DNA of 64,000 bases, from contig NZ_CP060719.1 in the NCBI RefSeq assembly GCF_014396975.1, forward strand, positions 3,320,001-3,384,000, in the 5' to 3' direction. The DNA is from Thermomonas carbonis. Lineage in GTDB: Bacteria > Pseudomonadota > Gammaproteobacteria > Xanthomonadales > Xanthomonadaceae. Below, piece by piece: positions 50,339 through 60,039 of this stretch. Under the pieces are notes generated by a model. The model saw only the letters and a program-made list of their open reading frames with translations, searched no databases and was not told where the DNA came from. The translations under genes and the position numbers were made by a program. The stretch's first letter is position 1. The number at the start of each line of letters is the position of its first letter.

Positions 50339-51706
50339 TCACCTCATGGGCATGCCGCCGCGCCCACCCATCATTCCGCTCAGCCCGCGCATCATCCCCT
50401 TCATGCCACCGCGGCCCAGCTTGCCCATCATTTTTTCCATCTGCTGGTACTGCTTCAGCACCTTGTTGACGTCGGCCGGGGTCAGGCCGGAGCCACGCGC
50501 CACGCGGGCACGCCGCGAGCCATTCAACAAATCCGGATTGCGGCGCTCCTTCTTGGTCATCGAATTGATGACCGCGATCATTCGCGGCACTTCCTTGCCG
50601 GTGACCTGCTGCTTGACCGCTTCCGGCAGCGCGCCGACGCCGGGCAGCTTGTCCATCAGCCCATGCAGGCCGCCCATGTTCTGCATCTGCTCGAGCTGGT
50701 CGCGCATGTCGTTGAGGTCGAACTTCTTGCCCTTGGCGACCTTGTCGGCGAGCTTTTTCGCCTTGTCGTGGTCGACCTGCTGCTCGACCTGCTCGACCAG
50801 CGAGAGCACGTCGCCCATGTCGAGGATGCGGCCGGCGGCACGATCCGGGTGGAACACATCCAGCGCGTCGGGCTTTTCGCCAACGCCGACGAACTTGATC
50901 GGCTTGCCGGTGATGTAACGCACGCTCAGCGCCGCGCCACCGCGCGCATCGCCATCGGTCTTGGTCAGCACCACGCCTGTCAGCGGCAGCGCCTCGCCGA
51001 AGTGCTTGGCGGTGACCGCGGCGTCCTGGCCGGTCATCGAATCGACCACGAACAGGGTTTCGACCGGGTTGACCGCGGCATGCAGCGCCTTGATCTCGGC
51101 CATCATCGCGTCATCGATGCTGGTGCGGCCGGCGGTGTCGACGATGAGGACATCGGCGAAGGTCTTGCGCGCCTCGATGATCGCCGCCTTGACGATGGCT
51201 TCCGGCTTCTGCGACGCATCGGACGGGAAGAACAGCGCGCCGACCTGCCCCGCGAGCGTCTGCAACTGTTCGATCGCGGCCGGGCGATAGACGTCGGCGC
51301 TGACCACCATCACCTTCTTCTTGCGGCGTTCCTTCAGGTGCTTCGCCAGCTTGGCGACCGTGGTGGTCTTGCCCGCACCCTGCAGGCCGGCCATCAGGAT
51401 CACCGCCGGTGCCGGTACGTTGAGGTTGAGGTCGGTCGCTTGCGAGCCCATCACCAGCGCCAGCTCGTCGCGGACGATCCGCACCAGCACCTGGCCGGGG
51501 GTGAGCGAGCGCATCACTTCCTGGCCGACCGCTCGCACCTTGATCCGCTGGATCAATCCCTGCACGACCGGCAACGCCACGTCCGCTTCCAGCAGGGCGA
51601 TGCGCACTTCGCGCACCGCTTCACTGATGTTGGATTCAGACAGCCGGCCACGGCCACGCAGGCGTTCCATGGTGCCGGACAGGCGCTGGGTCAGGGATTC
51701 GAACAT
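50339..51706 (-). CDS. ffh: Signal recognition particle protein Ffh
   Basis: The GTPase subunit of SRP that targets inner-membrane proteins. 455 residues with an N-domain, a G-domain ([48 protein letters not shown]) and a methionine-rich M-domain ([20 protein letters not shown]). The start at 51706 ([11 protein letters not shown]) is the conserved one. It is on the same strand as rpsP, 95 bp apart. Confidence 0.97.
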   Translation of the reverse strand: MFESLTQRLSGTMERLRGRGRLSESNISEAVREVRIALLEADVALPVVQGLIQRIKVRAVGQEVMRSLTPGQVLVRIVRDELALVMGSQATDLNLNVPAPAVILMAGLQGAGKTTTVAKLAKHLKERRKKKVMVVSADVYRPAAIEQLQTLAGQVGALFFPSDASQKPEAIVKAAIIEARKTFADVLIVDTAGRTSIDDAMMAEIKALHAAVNPVETLFVVDSMTGQDAAVTAKHFGEALPLTGVVLTKTDGDARGGAALSVRYITGKPIKFVGVGEKPDALDVFHPDRAAGRILDMGDVLSLVEQVEQQVDHDKAKKLADKVAKGKKFDLNDMRDQLEQMQNMGGLHGLMDKLPGVGALPEAVKQQVTGKEVPRMIAVINSMTKKERRNPDLLNGSRRARVARGSGLTPADVNKVLKQYQQMEKMMGKLGRGGMKGMMRGLSGMMGGRGGMPMR

Positions 51707-51794
51707 GGGGCTGGCAGCCTTGCAGATGCTGGGATTTCGGGCCGCGGAGTATAGCTCGCGCCCGGCCGGCGCACCTTTGTGCGACACTCACGCG

Positions 51795-52586
51795 ATGACA
51801 ATCGTTCTCATCGCCGCGGTGCTCTACGTGGCCGCAGCCGCCCTGCTCTGGCACTCCGCCACTGGCGATGGGACGCCGCGCCGCGGCTGGATCCCGCTGG
51901 CGGTGCTGGCAGTGCTGTTCCATGCCGAAACCCACGCGGAAGCCTGGCGCCTGCTGCAGGGCGCGGACATGCATTTCTTCGCCGCGCTGTCGCTGGTCGG
52001 GCTGGGCATGACCGCCTTGACCACCGCCTTCGGTGCCTCCGGGCGGATGCCGGCGCTCGGGATCGTGGTGTTCCCGCTCGCCGCGGCCAGCCTGCTCGCC
52101 TATCGCGGGTACGGCCATGCCGACAACGCGAGCGAGCTCGGCTGGCGGTTGCAACTGCATGCGTGGATGGCCTTGCTGGCTTACGCGACGCTGGCCTTGT
52201 CTGCGGTGTTGGCGATCTTCCTTTGGGCGCAGGAACGCGCCCTGCGCCGTCGCGAGTTCCGCCGATGGCTGCGCGCCCTGCCGCCACTCACCGAACTGGA
52301 GAGCCTGTTGTTCCGCAGCATCACCGTCGGCTTTGTGCTGCTGAGTGCGACCCTGCTGACCGGTCTGCTGTTCGTCGATGATCTGCTCGCCCAGCACCTG
52401 GTCCACAAGACCGTGCTCAGCGTGCTGTCGTGGCTGGCCTTCGGGGCATTGCTGCTGGGTCGTTGGCAACGCGGCTGGCGTGGCGCCATCGCGGTGCGCT
52501 GGACCCTGGCGGCGATGGCATTGCTGGTGTTGGCGTTTTTCGGCAGCAAGTTCGTGTTGGAGCTTGTCTTGCACCGGACGGGCTGA
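51795..52586 (+). CDS. Inner membrane CcsA/YpjD-like cytochrome c assembly family protein
   Basis: 263 residues with about eight membrane segments, the first being MTIVLIAAVLYVAAAALLW. It matches the CcsA/ResC family (HemX/YpjD subgroup): LHAWMALLAYATLALSAVLA and DLLAQHLVHKTVLSVLSWLA carry the conserved histidines. E. coli YpjD, the relative usually found beside ffh, has no settled role. It diverges from ffh with starts 88 bp apart. Confidence 0.85.
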   Translation: MTIVLIAAVLYVAAAALLWHSATGDGTPRRGWIPLAVLAVLFHAETHAEAWRLLQGADMHFFAALSLVGLGMTALTTAFGASGRMPALGIVVFPLAAASLLAYRGYGHADNASELGWRLQLHAWMALLAYATLALSAVLAIFLWAQERALRRREFRRWLRALPPLTELESLLFRSITVGFVLLSATLLTGLLFVDDLLAQHLVHKTVLSVLSWLAFGALLLGRWQRGWRGAIAVRWTLAAMALLVLAFFGSKFVLELVLHRTG

Positions 52587-52621
52587 CCCAGGCCACAGAC
52601 GAGAATACGTTTGCAGTGTAG

Positions 52622-52641
52622 ATAATTGCATTGACAACTAT
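52622..52641. promoter_or_regulatory. Inverted repeat upstream of marR, likely MarR operator
   Basis: ATAATTG-CATTGA-CAACTAT (6 of 7 bases pair) lies 27 bp before the regulator's start and includes TTGACA. This is the form and place of a MarR-family autoregulatory operator that would also control the downstream efflux genes. Confidence 0.55.
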
Positions 52642-52667
52642 TGCATGGACGCAGATCATGCTGCCCC

Positions 52668-53150
52668 ATGACGACTCTCCATCCCCCCGACCACCCGGTC
52701 GCGCCCAAGATCGCCGCCTGCAGCGGCTCCACGCTGGGCCTGCTGTTCCGGCAAGCGCGCGACGCGATGTGGGCGCGGATGGAGGCCGAACTCGCCCGTT
52801 CGGGCCATGAACTGAATTTCAGCCAGTTCATCACCATCAAGACGCTTGCCAACAGCAAGACCAGCGTCACCGACCTGGCCCGTGCGGCGTACCTGCACCC
52901 GGGCGCGATGACCCGGCTGCTGGACAAGCTGGAGGCACGCGGGATCCTGGAGCGCGTGGCCGATCCCAACGACCGCCGCGCCCTGCACATCCACCTGACC
53001 GACGCCGGTCAGGCGATCTGGCGCGACATCGACCAGTGCGGCAAGCGCGTGCGCGAGGCCGCCTTGCAGGGCATGGACAGCGGCGAGCGCGAGCAGTTGC
53101 TCGCCCTGCTGGAACGCGTGCGCGACAACCTTCAATCGACTACGGACTGA
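52668..53150 (+). CDS. MarR-family transcriptional regulator
   Basis: 160 residues. The winged helix-turn-helix is NFSQFITIKTLANSKTSVTD, then LARAAYLHPGAMTRLLDKLE, with the wing DPNDRRALHIHLTDAG. It probably represses itself and the adjoining efflux genes and is released by a small aromatic or drug ligand, as EmrR/MprA is for emrAB. The start at 52668 is chosen over an upstream ATG that lacks family homology. The channel gene starts 3 bp after its stop. Confidence 0.9.
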   Translation: MTTLHPPDHPVAPKIAACSGSTLGLLFRQARDAMWARMEAELARSGHELNFSQFITIKTLANSKTSVTDLARAAYLHPGAMTRLLDKLEARGILERVADPNDRRALHIHLTDAGQAIWRDIDQCGKRVREAALQGMDSGEREQLLALLERVRDNLQSTTD

Positions 53151-53153
53151 CTC

Positions 53154-54596
53154 ATGTCCCGTCTCCCGCTCCTGGTCACCGCGCTGGCCACCGCCCTCCT
53201 CGCCACCGCCTGCGCCAGCACCGGCGATATCGCGCCACGCGGCGTGATGCGCGATGCCGGCAGCCTGCGATCCGCCGCCTCGCTGGCCGGCACCCGCGTC
53301 TCCGACGCCGCCTGGCCGAGCGACCACTGGTGGGCCGCATTCGGTGACCCGCAACTGGATGCATTGGTCGACGAAGCCCTGGCCAACGCGCCGTCGATCG
53401 AAGCCGCGGATGCACGCACGCGCAACGCCATTGCCCAGGCGGGCCTGGCCGATGCGGCGCGCAAGCCGACGCTGGGTGCAGGCGCGCAGGTATTGGGCGC
53501 ACAGGTGCCTCCCGCGTTGGTCGGCGACGAGATCGGCGGCGACTTCAAGGTCGTCAATGCGTTGACCCTCAGCTTTGCCTGGAACCCCGATCTCTGGGGC
53601 ATGTCGCGCAGCAAATGGCAGGCCGCGGTGGGTAGCGCACGCGCCGCCGAGGTGGACGCGCAATCTGCACGCGTGGCACTGGCCGCGAATGTGGCGCGCA
53701 GCTACGTCAGCCTGGCCCGCGCGTTCGACGCACTCGACGCGGCGAATGCCGAAGCCAGACGCGCCGACGCACTCATCGCGCTCAACCAGCAGCGGATCAA
53801 TGCCGGGCTGGACAACACCATCGCGCTGAATCAGAACCGCAGCGCAGCCGCCACCGCGCGCCAGCAGGCGCAGGCCGCGCAGCACGACATCGATGCCCTG
53901 CGCAACGCGTTGGCGGCATTGCTAGGCGCGGGACCGGATCGCGGCATCGAGATCGCCCGGCCGGCACTGAAGACACCCGGCCTCGCATTGCCGTCCGTAC
54001 TTCCTAGCGAACTGCTTGCACGCCGTGCCGACATCGTCGCAGCGCGCTGGCGGGTGGAAGCGGCGCAGCACGGCATCGACGCCAGCAAGGCCGCGTTCTA
54101 TCCCTCGATCAACCTGAGCGCGCTGGCTGGCCTGGCCGCCGGCAATCTCGGCGACCTGTTCGGCAGCGATGCGTTGCTGCTCAACGGCGGTCCCGCATTG
54201 AGCCTGCCGATCTTCGAAGGCGGACGACTGGAACAGCAGTTGCGTTCCAGCGATGCCGACCGCGACCTCGCCGTTGCCACCTATGACGAGACGTTGATCG
54301 GCGCGATCCGCGACGTCGCCAATGCGGTGCAAGCCGCCCGTGCGATGGACGCACAGATCACCAGCACCACCATCGCGCGTGATGCCGCCGCCAAGGCGCA
54401 TGCGCTCGTGTCGCAACGGCAGCGCGCCGGCCTGGCCACCCAGCTCGATGTGCTGGCCGCGCAGGCACCGCTGCTGAAACTCGACCAGCAACTCGCTGCG
54501 CTGATCGCCACGCGCCGCATCGCCAGCATCGACCTCGACCAGGCGCTCGGTGGCGGCATCGCCATCGACGCACCCATCGCTGCCGCCTCCCACTGA
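53154..54596 (+). CDS. Outer membrane efflux lipoprotein, NodT/TolC family
   Basis: 480 residues. The signal ends in a lipobox (ALATALLATACAS), so the protein is anchored by lipid. Two OEP repeats follow: WWAAFGDPQLDALVDEALAN, ALRNALAALLGAGPDRGIEI and AAFYPSINLSALAGLAAGNL are typical of NodT-type RND/MFS channel proteins. It serves as the outer-membrane exit duct for the EmrAB-like pump. It is in one run marR-nodT-emrA-emrB. Confidence 0.92.
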   Translation: MSRLPLLVTALATALLATACASTGDIAPRGVMRDAGSLRSAASLAGTRVSDAAWPSDHWWAAFGDPQLDALVDEALANAPSIEAADARTRNAIAQAGLADAARKPTLGAGAQVLGAQVPPALVGDEIGGDFKVVNALTLSFAWNPDLWGMSRSKWQAAVGSARAAEVDAQSARVALAANVARSYVSLARAFDALDAANAEARRADALIALNQQRINAGLDNTIALNQNRSAAATARQQAQAAQHDIDALRNALAALLGAGPDRGIEIARPALKTPGLALPSVLPSELLARRADIVAARWRVEAAQHGIDASKAAFYPSINLSALAGLAAGNLGDLFGSDALLLNGGPALSLPIFEGGRLEQQLRSSDADRDLAVATYDETLIGAIRDVANAVQAARAMDAQITSTTIARDAAAKAHALVSQRQRAGLATQLDVLAAQAPLLKLDQQLAALIATRRIASIDLDQALGGGIAIDAPIAAASH

Positions 54597-54603
54597 CGCC
54601 GCC

Positions 54604-55824
54604 ATGACCACCGAAACCATCCCGAACACGTCCGCCGGCAGTACCGCGCCGCTGCCGTCCTCACCACCACCCACGCCGGCCAGCAATGGCAAGCGCAAGC
54701 GTGCGCTGCTGATCCTGCTCGCGATCGTGCTGATCGCCGCTGGTGCCTGGCTTGCGTGGTACCTCACGGTTGCACGCTGGCACCAGTCGACCGACGACGC
54801 CTACGTGCAGGGCAACATCGTCAGCATCACCCCGCAGACGCCGGGTACGGTGGTGTCGATCAATGCCGAAGACGGGATGCGGGTCGAGGCCGGCCAGGTA
54901 CTGGTGCAACTGGATCCCAACGACGCCGAAGTCGCCTACGCGCAGGCCGAAGCCAACCTCGCCGGCGTCGTGCGCCAGGTACGCGGGCTGTACAGCAGCG
55001 TCGACAGCGCGCAGGCGGACATCGCCGCACGCCGAGTCGCGGTCGCGCAGGCGCGCGCCGATGTGGCCCGTCGTAGCGGACTGGTCGCAACCGGTGCGGT
55101 GTCGTCCGAGGAACTGGCGCATGCCCGCGCGCAACTGGATGCCGCGGAAGCTGCGCTGTCCGGATCGCAAGGACAGCTGTCGCGCAACCGCGCGCTGGTC
55201 GATGCCACCACCGTCGGCAACCAGCCGCAGGTCAAGGCCGCCGCCGCGCAACTGCGCCAGGCCTATTTGAATTTGCAGCGCGCGGCGATCGTCGCGCCGA
55301 TTTCGGGCTTCGTCGGCAAACGCCAGGTGCAACTCGGCCAGCGCGTGCAGCCGGGCACCACGCTGATGACCGTGGTGCCGCTGGAACAAGTCTGGGTGGA
55401 AGCCAATTTCAAGGAAACCCAGTTGCACGCGATGCGCCTGGGCCAGCCGGTCGAACTGACCGCCGATGTCTACGGCGACGACGTGACCTATACCGGCAAG
55501 GTGACCAGCCTGGGCCTGGGCACGGGCAGCGCGTTTTCGCTGCTGCCCGCGCAGAACGCCAGCGGCAACTGGATCAAGATCGTGCAGCGCGTGCCGGTGC
55601 GCATCGAACTGGATCCGAACCAGGTTGCCGAGCATCCGTTGCGCCTGGGCATGAGCATGTCCGCCGATGTCGCGATCCGCGATCAGGCCGGCAAGACCCT
55701 GCCCACCGCATCGCCTGCGAAAACCCTGCTCACCACCCAGGCGTACGCGAAGCAATTGCAGGACGCCGACGCCCGCATCGAAACGATCATCGACCGGAAC
55801 CTGGCGCAGGGCCGCCGGTCCTGA
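54604..55824 (+). CDS. emrA: HlyD/EmrA-family membrane fusion protein
   Basis: 406 residues. One membrane segment (RALLILLAIVLIAAGAWLAW, about 36-57) is followed by the biotinyl-lipoyl-like halves (DDAYVQGNIVSITPQTPGTV and RAAIVAPISGFVGKRQVQLG), a long alpha-helical hairpin between them and a beta-barrel domain (VWVEANFKETQLHAMRLGQP). It bridges the MFS pump and the outer-membrane channel. It starts 7 bp after the channel gene. Confidence 0.92.
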   Translation: MTTETIPNTSAGSTAPLPSSPPPTPASNGKRKRALLILLAIVLIAAGAWLAWYLTVARWHQSTDDAYVQGNIVSITPQTPGTVVSINAEDGMRVEAGQVLVQLDPNDAEVAYAQAEANLAGVVRQVRGLYSSVDSAQADIAARRVAVAQARADVARRSGLVATGAVSSEELAHARAQLDAAEAALSGSQGQLSRNRALVDATTVGNQPQVKAAAAQLRQAYLNLQRAAIVAPISGFVGKRQVQLGQRVQPGTTLMTVVPLEQVWVEANFKETQLHAMRLGQPVELTADVYGDDVTYTGKVTSLGLGTGSAFSLLPAQNASGNWIKIVQRVPVRIELDPNQVAEHPLRLGMSMSADVAIRDQAGKTLPTASPAKTLLTTQAYAKQLQDADARIETIIDRNLAQGRRS

Positions 55825-55951
55825 CCGTCCCTTACGCAGGAGTCGCGCTGGCGGCGCTTCGTTCCCTCCCCCTCCCCTCGTGGTGACGGGCGACGCCTAG
55901 CCGGCAGCCAACGTGCTGCCGCTCCTGCACCTTTTCCGAAGCCGAAGCCGC

Positions 55952-57532
55952 ATGTCGACCATCGCGCAAGACGCATCTGCCGGGCCGCCCGCTGCTGCCA
56001 GCCCGGCCGCCTTCCGCCCACCGAACATGGCATTGACCACGCTCGGCCTGGCCTTGGCGTCGTTCATGCAGGTGCTGGACACCACCATCGCCAACGTCTC
56101 GCTGCCGACCATCTCCGGCAGCCTCGGCGGCAGCGCCAACCAGGCGACGTGGGTGATCACCTCGTTCGCGGTCAGCACCGCGATCGCGTTGCCGCTGACC
56201 GGCTGGCTAGCGCGCCGGTTCGGCGAGCTCAAGCTGTTCGTGTGGTCGACGATGGCCTTCGTGATCGCCTCGTTCCTGTGCGGCATCGCCAACAGCATGG
56301 GCATGCTGGTGGTCGCGCGCGCACTGCAGGGCTTCGTCGCCGGGCCGATGTATCCGATCACCCAAGCGCTGCTGCTGTCGATCTACCCGCCGGCGAAACG
56401 CGGCCAGGCGATCGCGTTGCTGGCCATGGTCACCGTGGTCGCGCCGATCGCCGGCCCGATCCTGGGCGGCTGGATCACCGACAACTACAGCTGGGAAGGG
56501 ATCTTCTTCGTCAACGTGCCGATCGGCATCTTCGCCAGCCTGGTCGTGGGCCGCCAGCTGAAGGGCCGTCCGGAACGGCTGGAAAAGCCGAAGATGGATT
56601 ACATCGGCCTGGCCACGCTGGTGCTGGGCGTCGGCGCCCTGCAGATCCTGCTCGACCTCGGCAACGACGAGGACTGGTTCGCCTCGCAGACCATCGTGGT
56701 GCTGGCGATCGTCGCGGCGATCTCGCTGGCGGTGTTCGTGATCTGGGAACTCACCGACAAGGATCCGATCGTCAACCTGCGCCTGTTCCGGCACCGCAAC
56801 TTCGCCGCCGGCACGCTGGCGATGGTGGTGGCGTATTCGGCGTTCTTCAGCGTCGGCATCCTGGTGCCGCTGTGGCTGCAGCGCAACCTCGGCTATACCG
56901 CGATCTGGGCCGGTTTCGCGACCGCGCCGATCGGCATCCTGCCGGTGCTGCTGACGCCGTTCGTTGGCAAGTACGCCAACCGTTTCGACCTGCGCGTGCT
57001 TGCCAGTGTCGCCTTCGTGGCGATGTCGCTGACCAGCTTCGCGCGCTCGCACTTCAACCTCGACGTCAATTTCGAGCACGTGGCGTGGATCCAGCTGTTC
57101 CAGGGCATCGGCGTGGCGCTGTTCTTCATGCCGGTGCTGCAGATCCTGCTGTCCGACCTGGAGCCGCACGAGATCGCGGCGGGCTCTGGTCTGGCCACCT
57201 TCGTGCGCACCCTGGGCGGCAGCTTCGCGGCGTCGTTGACCACGTATGCCTGGTCCGAACGCGGCGCGGTGCACCACGCCCACCTGACCGAGAAGATTTC
57301 GACGCAGGACCCGGCGACGATGCAGTCCGTCATGCAACTCGGCGGCGGCGACCTCCAGCGCGGCGCGGCGATGCTGGAGCGGACGATCTCCAACCAGGCC
57401 GCGCAGATCGCCTTCAACGAGATCTTCCACCTGCTCGGCATCATCTTCCTGTGCGTGATCGCCTTCGTGTGGTTCGCCAAGCCACCGTTCGCGGCGAAGC
57501 TTGGAGGCGCGCCGCCGGGCGGCGGTCACTGA
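55952..57532 (+). CDS. emrB: DHA2-family multidrug efflux MFS transporter (EmrB/QacA type)
   Basis: 526 residues with about 14 membrane segments. The DHA2 motifs are ASFMQVLDTTIANVSLPTIS near the N-terminus and VVAPIAGPILGGWITDNYSW in the fifth segment. It exports drugs or other hydrophobic compounds with proton antiport, together with EmrA and the NodT-like channel. The start at 55952 follows 127 bp after emrA; an in-frame ATG at 55913 is possible. Its stop touches the convergent PAP2-like gene (TGATCA). Confidence 0.93.
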   Translation: MSTIAQDASAGPPAAASPAAFRPPNMALTTLGLALASFMQVLDTTIANVSLPTISGSLGGSANQATWVITSFAVSTAIALPLTGWLARRFGELKLFVWSTMAFVIASFLCGIANSMGMLVVARALQGFVAGPMYPITQALLLSIYPPAKRGQAIALLAMVTVVAPIAGPILGGWITDNYSWEGIFFVNVPIGIFASLVVGRQLKGRPERLEKPKMDYIGLATLVLGVGALQILLDLGNDEDWFASQTIVVLAIVAAISLAVFVIWELTDKDPIVNLRLFRHRNFAAGTLAMVVAYSAFFSVGILVPLWLQRNLGYTAIWAGFATAPIGILPVLLTPFVGKYANRFDLRVLASVAFVAMSLTSFARSHFNLDVNFEHVAWIQLFQGIGVALFFMPVLQILLSDLEPHEIAAGSGLATFVRTLGGSFAASLTTYAWSERGAVHHAHLTEKISTQDPATMQSVMQLGGGDLQRGAAMLERTISNQAAQIAFNEIFHLLGIIFLCVIAFVWFAKPPFAAKLGGAPPGGGH

Positions 57533-58111
57533 TCAGTTCAAGACGCCCAGCGCGATTCCGGCCAGCAGCCCCAACGCGCTGCCGCCGAACACCTCCGGCA
57601 AGCTGTGCCGGGCCATCCGCAGGCGCGACCATCCCAGCAGTGGCAACGCGAGCAGCGCGGCGATGCCGGCGGTTGGCCACAACGACAGCATCGCCACGCT
57701 CGCGAATGCCAGGCTGGCCATGTGCAGGGACAGCTTGATCCAGCGATTGGCGATGCCGGCGACGCACAGCATCGCGATCACCGCGACGACGCCCTGCCCG
57801 GTCGCCGACGCACGTCCGCCGAGCCACCACCAGTAACCGGCCGCGACGACCAGCACCAACGCGTACAGGATCGGGCGTTCGCGCCGATCCGAGGCATCCA
57901 CCGTGCCCCAGCGACCACTGCGCCTGCGTTGCAGGACGAAAGCCCAGACGATGGCGATCGCCACCGCGATGCCGATGGCCGTGCGCGGCAACGCCGCCGG
58001 ATCCACGCGCCACGCCGCGATCAACGCCAGCACAGCGAACACCGCGAATGGATGCAGCAGGATCGAGGTCCAGCGCGCGAAGCCGGATGACGCCGATGCG
58101 GCGTCGCTCAC
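57533..58111 (-). CDS. PAP2-like membrane protein with a degenerate phosphatase motif
   Basis: 192 residues with about five or six hydrophobic segments (SILLHPFAVFAVLALIAAWR, YALVLVVAAGYWWWLGGRA). The layout NRWIKLSLHMASLAFASVAM followed by LGWSRLRMARHSLPEVFGGS resembles the PAP2 motifs, but Ser-Leu-His replaces Pro-Ser-Gly-His. Lipid phosphatase activity is therefore uncertain. The GTG start overlaps the radA stop (GTGA), so it is coupled to radA. Confidence 0.65.
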   Translation of the reverse strand: MSDAASASSGFARWTSILLHPFAVFAVLALIAAWRVDPAALPRTAIGIAVAIAIVWAFVLQRRRSGRWGTVDASDRRERPILYALVLVVAAGYWWWLGGRASATGQGVVAVIAMLCVAGIANRWIKLSLHMASLAFASVAMLSLWPTAGIAALLALPLLGWSRLRMARHSLPEVFGGSALGLLAGIALGVLN

Positions 58112-59511
58112 GCGTGTTCCAGCGCGTCCGCCAGCCGCTCCACCGCGACGACTTCCATGCCCTTGTAGCTGCCTGACTTCGGTGCGTTGCCTTTCGGCAC
58201 GATCGCGCGCTTGAAACCGTGGGTCGCGGCCTCGTTCAAACGCTCCTCGCCATTCGGGACTGGCCGGATTTCGCCACTCAGGCCGACTTCGCCGAACGCG
58301 ATGGTCTTCTCCGCCAGCGGCTTGTCGCGCAGCGAGGACAACACCGCCAGCAGCACCGGCAGGTCGGCCGCCGTTTCCTGCACGCGGATGCCGCCGACCA
58401 CGTTCACGAACACATCCTGGTCGCCCACCATCACCCCGCCGTGGCGATGCAGCACCGCCAGCAGCATCGCCAGGCGGTTGCCTTCCAAGCCAACGACCAC
58501 GCGCCGTGGATTCGACAGCGGCGAGGCATCGACCAGCGCCTGCACCTCGACCAGCAACGGTCGCGTACCTTCGCGCGTCACCATCACGCAACTGCCGGGC
58601 TGTGGCGTACCGCTACCGGACAGGAAGATCGCCGACGGATTCGGCACTTCGCGCAGGCCGCCATCCGACATCGCGAACACGCCCAGCTCGTTGACCGCGC
58701 CGAAGCGGTTCTTGAACGCGCGCAGCACGCGGAACCGGCTGCCGGCATCGCCCTCGAAATACAGCACCGCGTCGACCATGTGCTCGAGCACGCGCGGACC
58801 GGCGATGCCGCCTTCCTTGGTCACGTGGCCGACCAGGAACACCGCGGTGCCGGTCTCCTTGGCATAGCGCACCAGTCGCGCCGCGGACTCGCGTACCTGG
58901 CTGACCGAGCCCGGCGCGGCAGTCAAGGTGTCGGTCCACAGGGTCTGGATGGAGTCGGCGATCAGCAGCTTCGGCCTGGCCTGCACCGCGTGCTCGAGGA
59001 TGCGTTCCACGCAGGTCTCGGCCAGCGCCTGCAGGCCGTCCAGCGGCAAGCCCAGGCGCACTGCGCGGCCAGCGACCTGGGCCAGCGACTCTTCGCCGGT
59101 CACGTACAGGCCGGGCAGGCTCGGAGCCATCTTCGCCAGCGCCTGCAGCAGCAAGGTGGATTTGCCGATGCCCGGATCGCCACCGACCAAGACCACCGCA
59201 CCTTCCGCCAAGCCGCCGCCGAGCACGCGGTCGAACTCGCCGATGCCGGTCGAGGTGCGCGCGTGTTCGGTGTGACGCACGTCGGCCAATGCGACGACCT
59301 GGGCGACATCGACCTTGCCCGCCCAACCGCTGCGCCGCGATGCCGGCGAGGCCGCCTGCGCTGCACTTTCCAGCACGATTTCGCTCAGCGAGTTCCACGC
59401 TCCGCAGGCTTCGCACTGGCCCTGCCACTTGGCGTGATCGGCCCCGCATTCGGTGCACACGTAGGCGCTGCGGCGCTTTTGCGAAGCTGTTTTTGCGGCG
59501 GGCTTGGACAT
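58108..59511 (-). CDS. radA: DNA repair protein RadA
   Basis: Promotes branch migration in recombination. 467 residues. The N-terminal zinc finger is Cys19-x2-Cys22-x10-Cys33-x2-Cys36, then comes a RecA-like ATPase with Walker A LVGGDPGIGKSTLLLQAL, the RadA motif AFKNRFGAVNELG and a C-terminal Lon-protease-like domain (GGIRVQETAADLPVLLAVLS). The start at 59511 (MSKPAAKTASQKRR) is placed just before the zinc finger. Confidence 0.96.
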   Translation of the reverse strand: MSKPAAKTASQKRRSAYVCTECGADHAKWQGQCEACGAWNSLSEIVLESAAQAASPASRRSGWAGKVDVAQVVALADVRHTEHARTSTGIGEFDRVLGGGLAEGAVVLVGGDPGIGKSTLLLQALAKMAPSLPGLYVTGEESLAQVAGRAVRLGLPLDGLQALAETCVERILEHAVQARPKLLIADSIQTLWTDTLTAAPGSVSQVRESAARLVRYAKETGTAVFLVGHVTKEGGIAGPRVLEHMVDAVLYFEGDAGSRFRVLRAFKNRFGAVNELGVFAMSDGGLREVPNPSAIFLSGSGTPQPGSCVMVTREGTRPLLVEVQALVDASPLSNPRRVVVGLEGNRLAMLLAVLHRHGGVMVGDQDVFVNVVGGIRVQETAADLPVLLAVLSSLRDKPLAEKTIAFGEVGLSGEIRPVPNGEERLNEAATHGFKRAIVPKGNAPKSGSYKGMEVVAVERLADALEHA

Positions 59512-59652
59512 GGATGCGCGGCAGATGGCGATGCCGCACTGTAGCCGGACGCCGTCGCAGCCGCTAAGACGAATAACCACCCAATATCGGGTCGGTGATC
59601 CGGCATCGAAACATCGCTGCGACGCGCGGCGTTAGCGGACGTCCGGAAAACG

Positions 59653-59672
59653 AAAAAACCGCCACTTGGCGG
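59653..59672 (-). terminator. Rho-independent terminator of the small gene at 59722-60009
   Basis: On the minus strand CCGCCA-AG-TGGCGG is followed by six T, 50 bp past the stop of the small gene. The 210 bp between that gene and radA otherwise hold nothing recognisable. Confidence 0.7.
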
Positions 59673-59721
59673 GTCATGCCGGCATCCATCACCGGATTGC
59701 AGGAACGATGCCGCGGCGGCG

Positions 59722-60009
59722 TCAGCCTGATGCGGCTGCCGCTTGCGCGCCATTCGCATCGGCTTCGGCGACCGCGCGTTGTTGCAGGATTTTCTCGGCC
59801 TGTGCATCCGCCGCCACGCGATGCTGCAACGACTTGCACAGCTCGATGCCGGCCGTGGTCAGTCGCAAACCGTCGGCATCGTCCTCGATCAACCCGCTTT
59901 CGACCATGCGCTGCCGGATGACGCCATCACCATGCACAAGCTCGATGCCCTGATCGATGCGATGCAGGACATCCAGCAGGGCCAGGTCTTCGAGCGAAAT
60001 CGCGTCCAT
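59722..60009 (-). CDS. Small hypothetical protein
   Basis: 95 residues, MDAISLEDLALLDVLHRIDQ onward, mostly helical. The middle GLIEDDADGLRLTTAGIELC resembles the wing of a winged-helix fold, and the tail is Ala/Gln-rich. No family was recognised. It is judged real because it fills the space between radA and tRNA-Thr, has balanced composition and is followed by a good terminator. It is a possible small DNA-binding protein, but that is weak inference. Confidence 0.55.
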   Translation of the reverse strand: MDAISLEDLALLDVLHRIDQGIELVHGDGVIRQRMVESGLIEDDADGLRLTTAGIELCKSLQHRVAADAQAEKILQQRAVAEADANGAQAAAASG

Positions 60010-60039
60010 GACCGTCCGGCGGTTGATTGATCGATGGGT

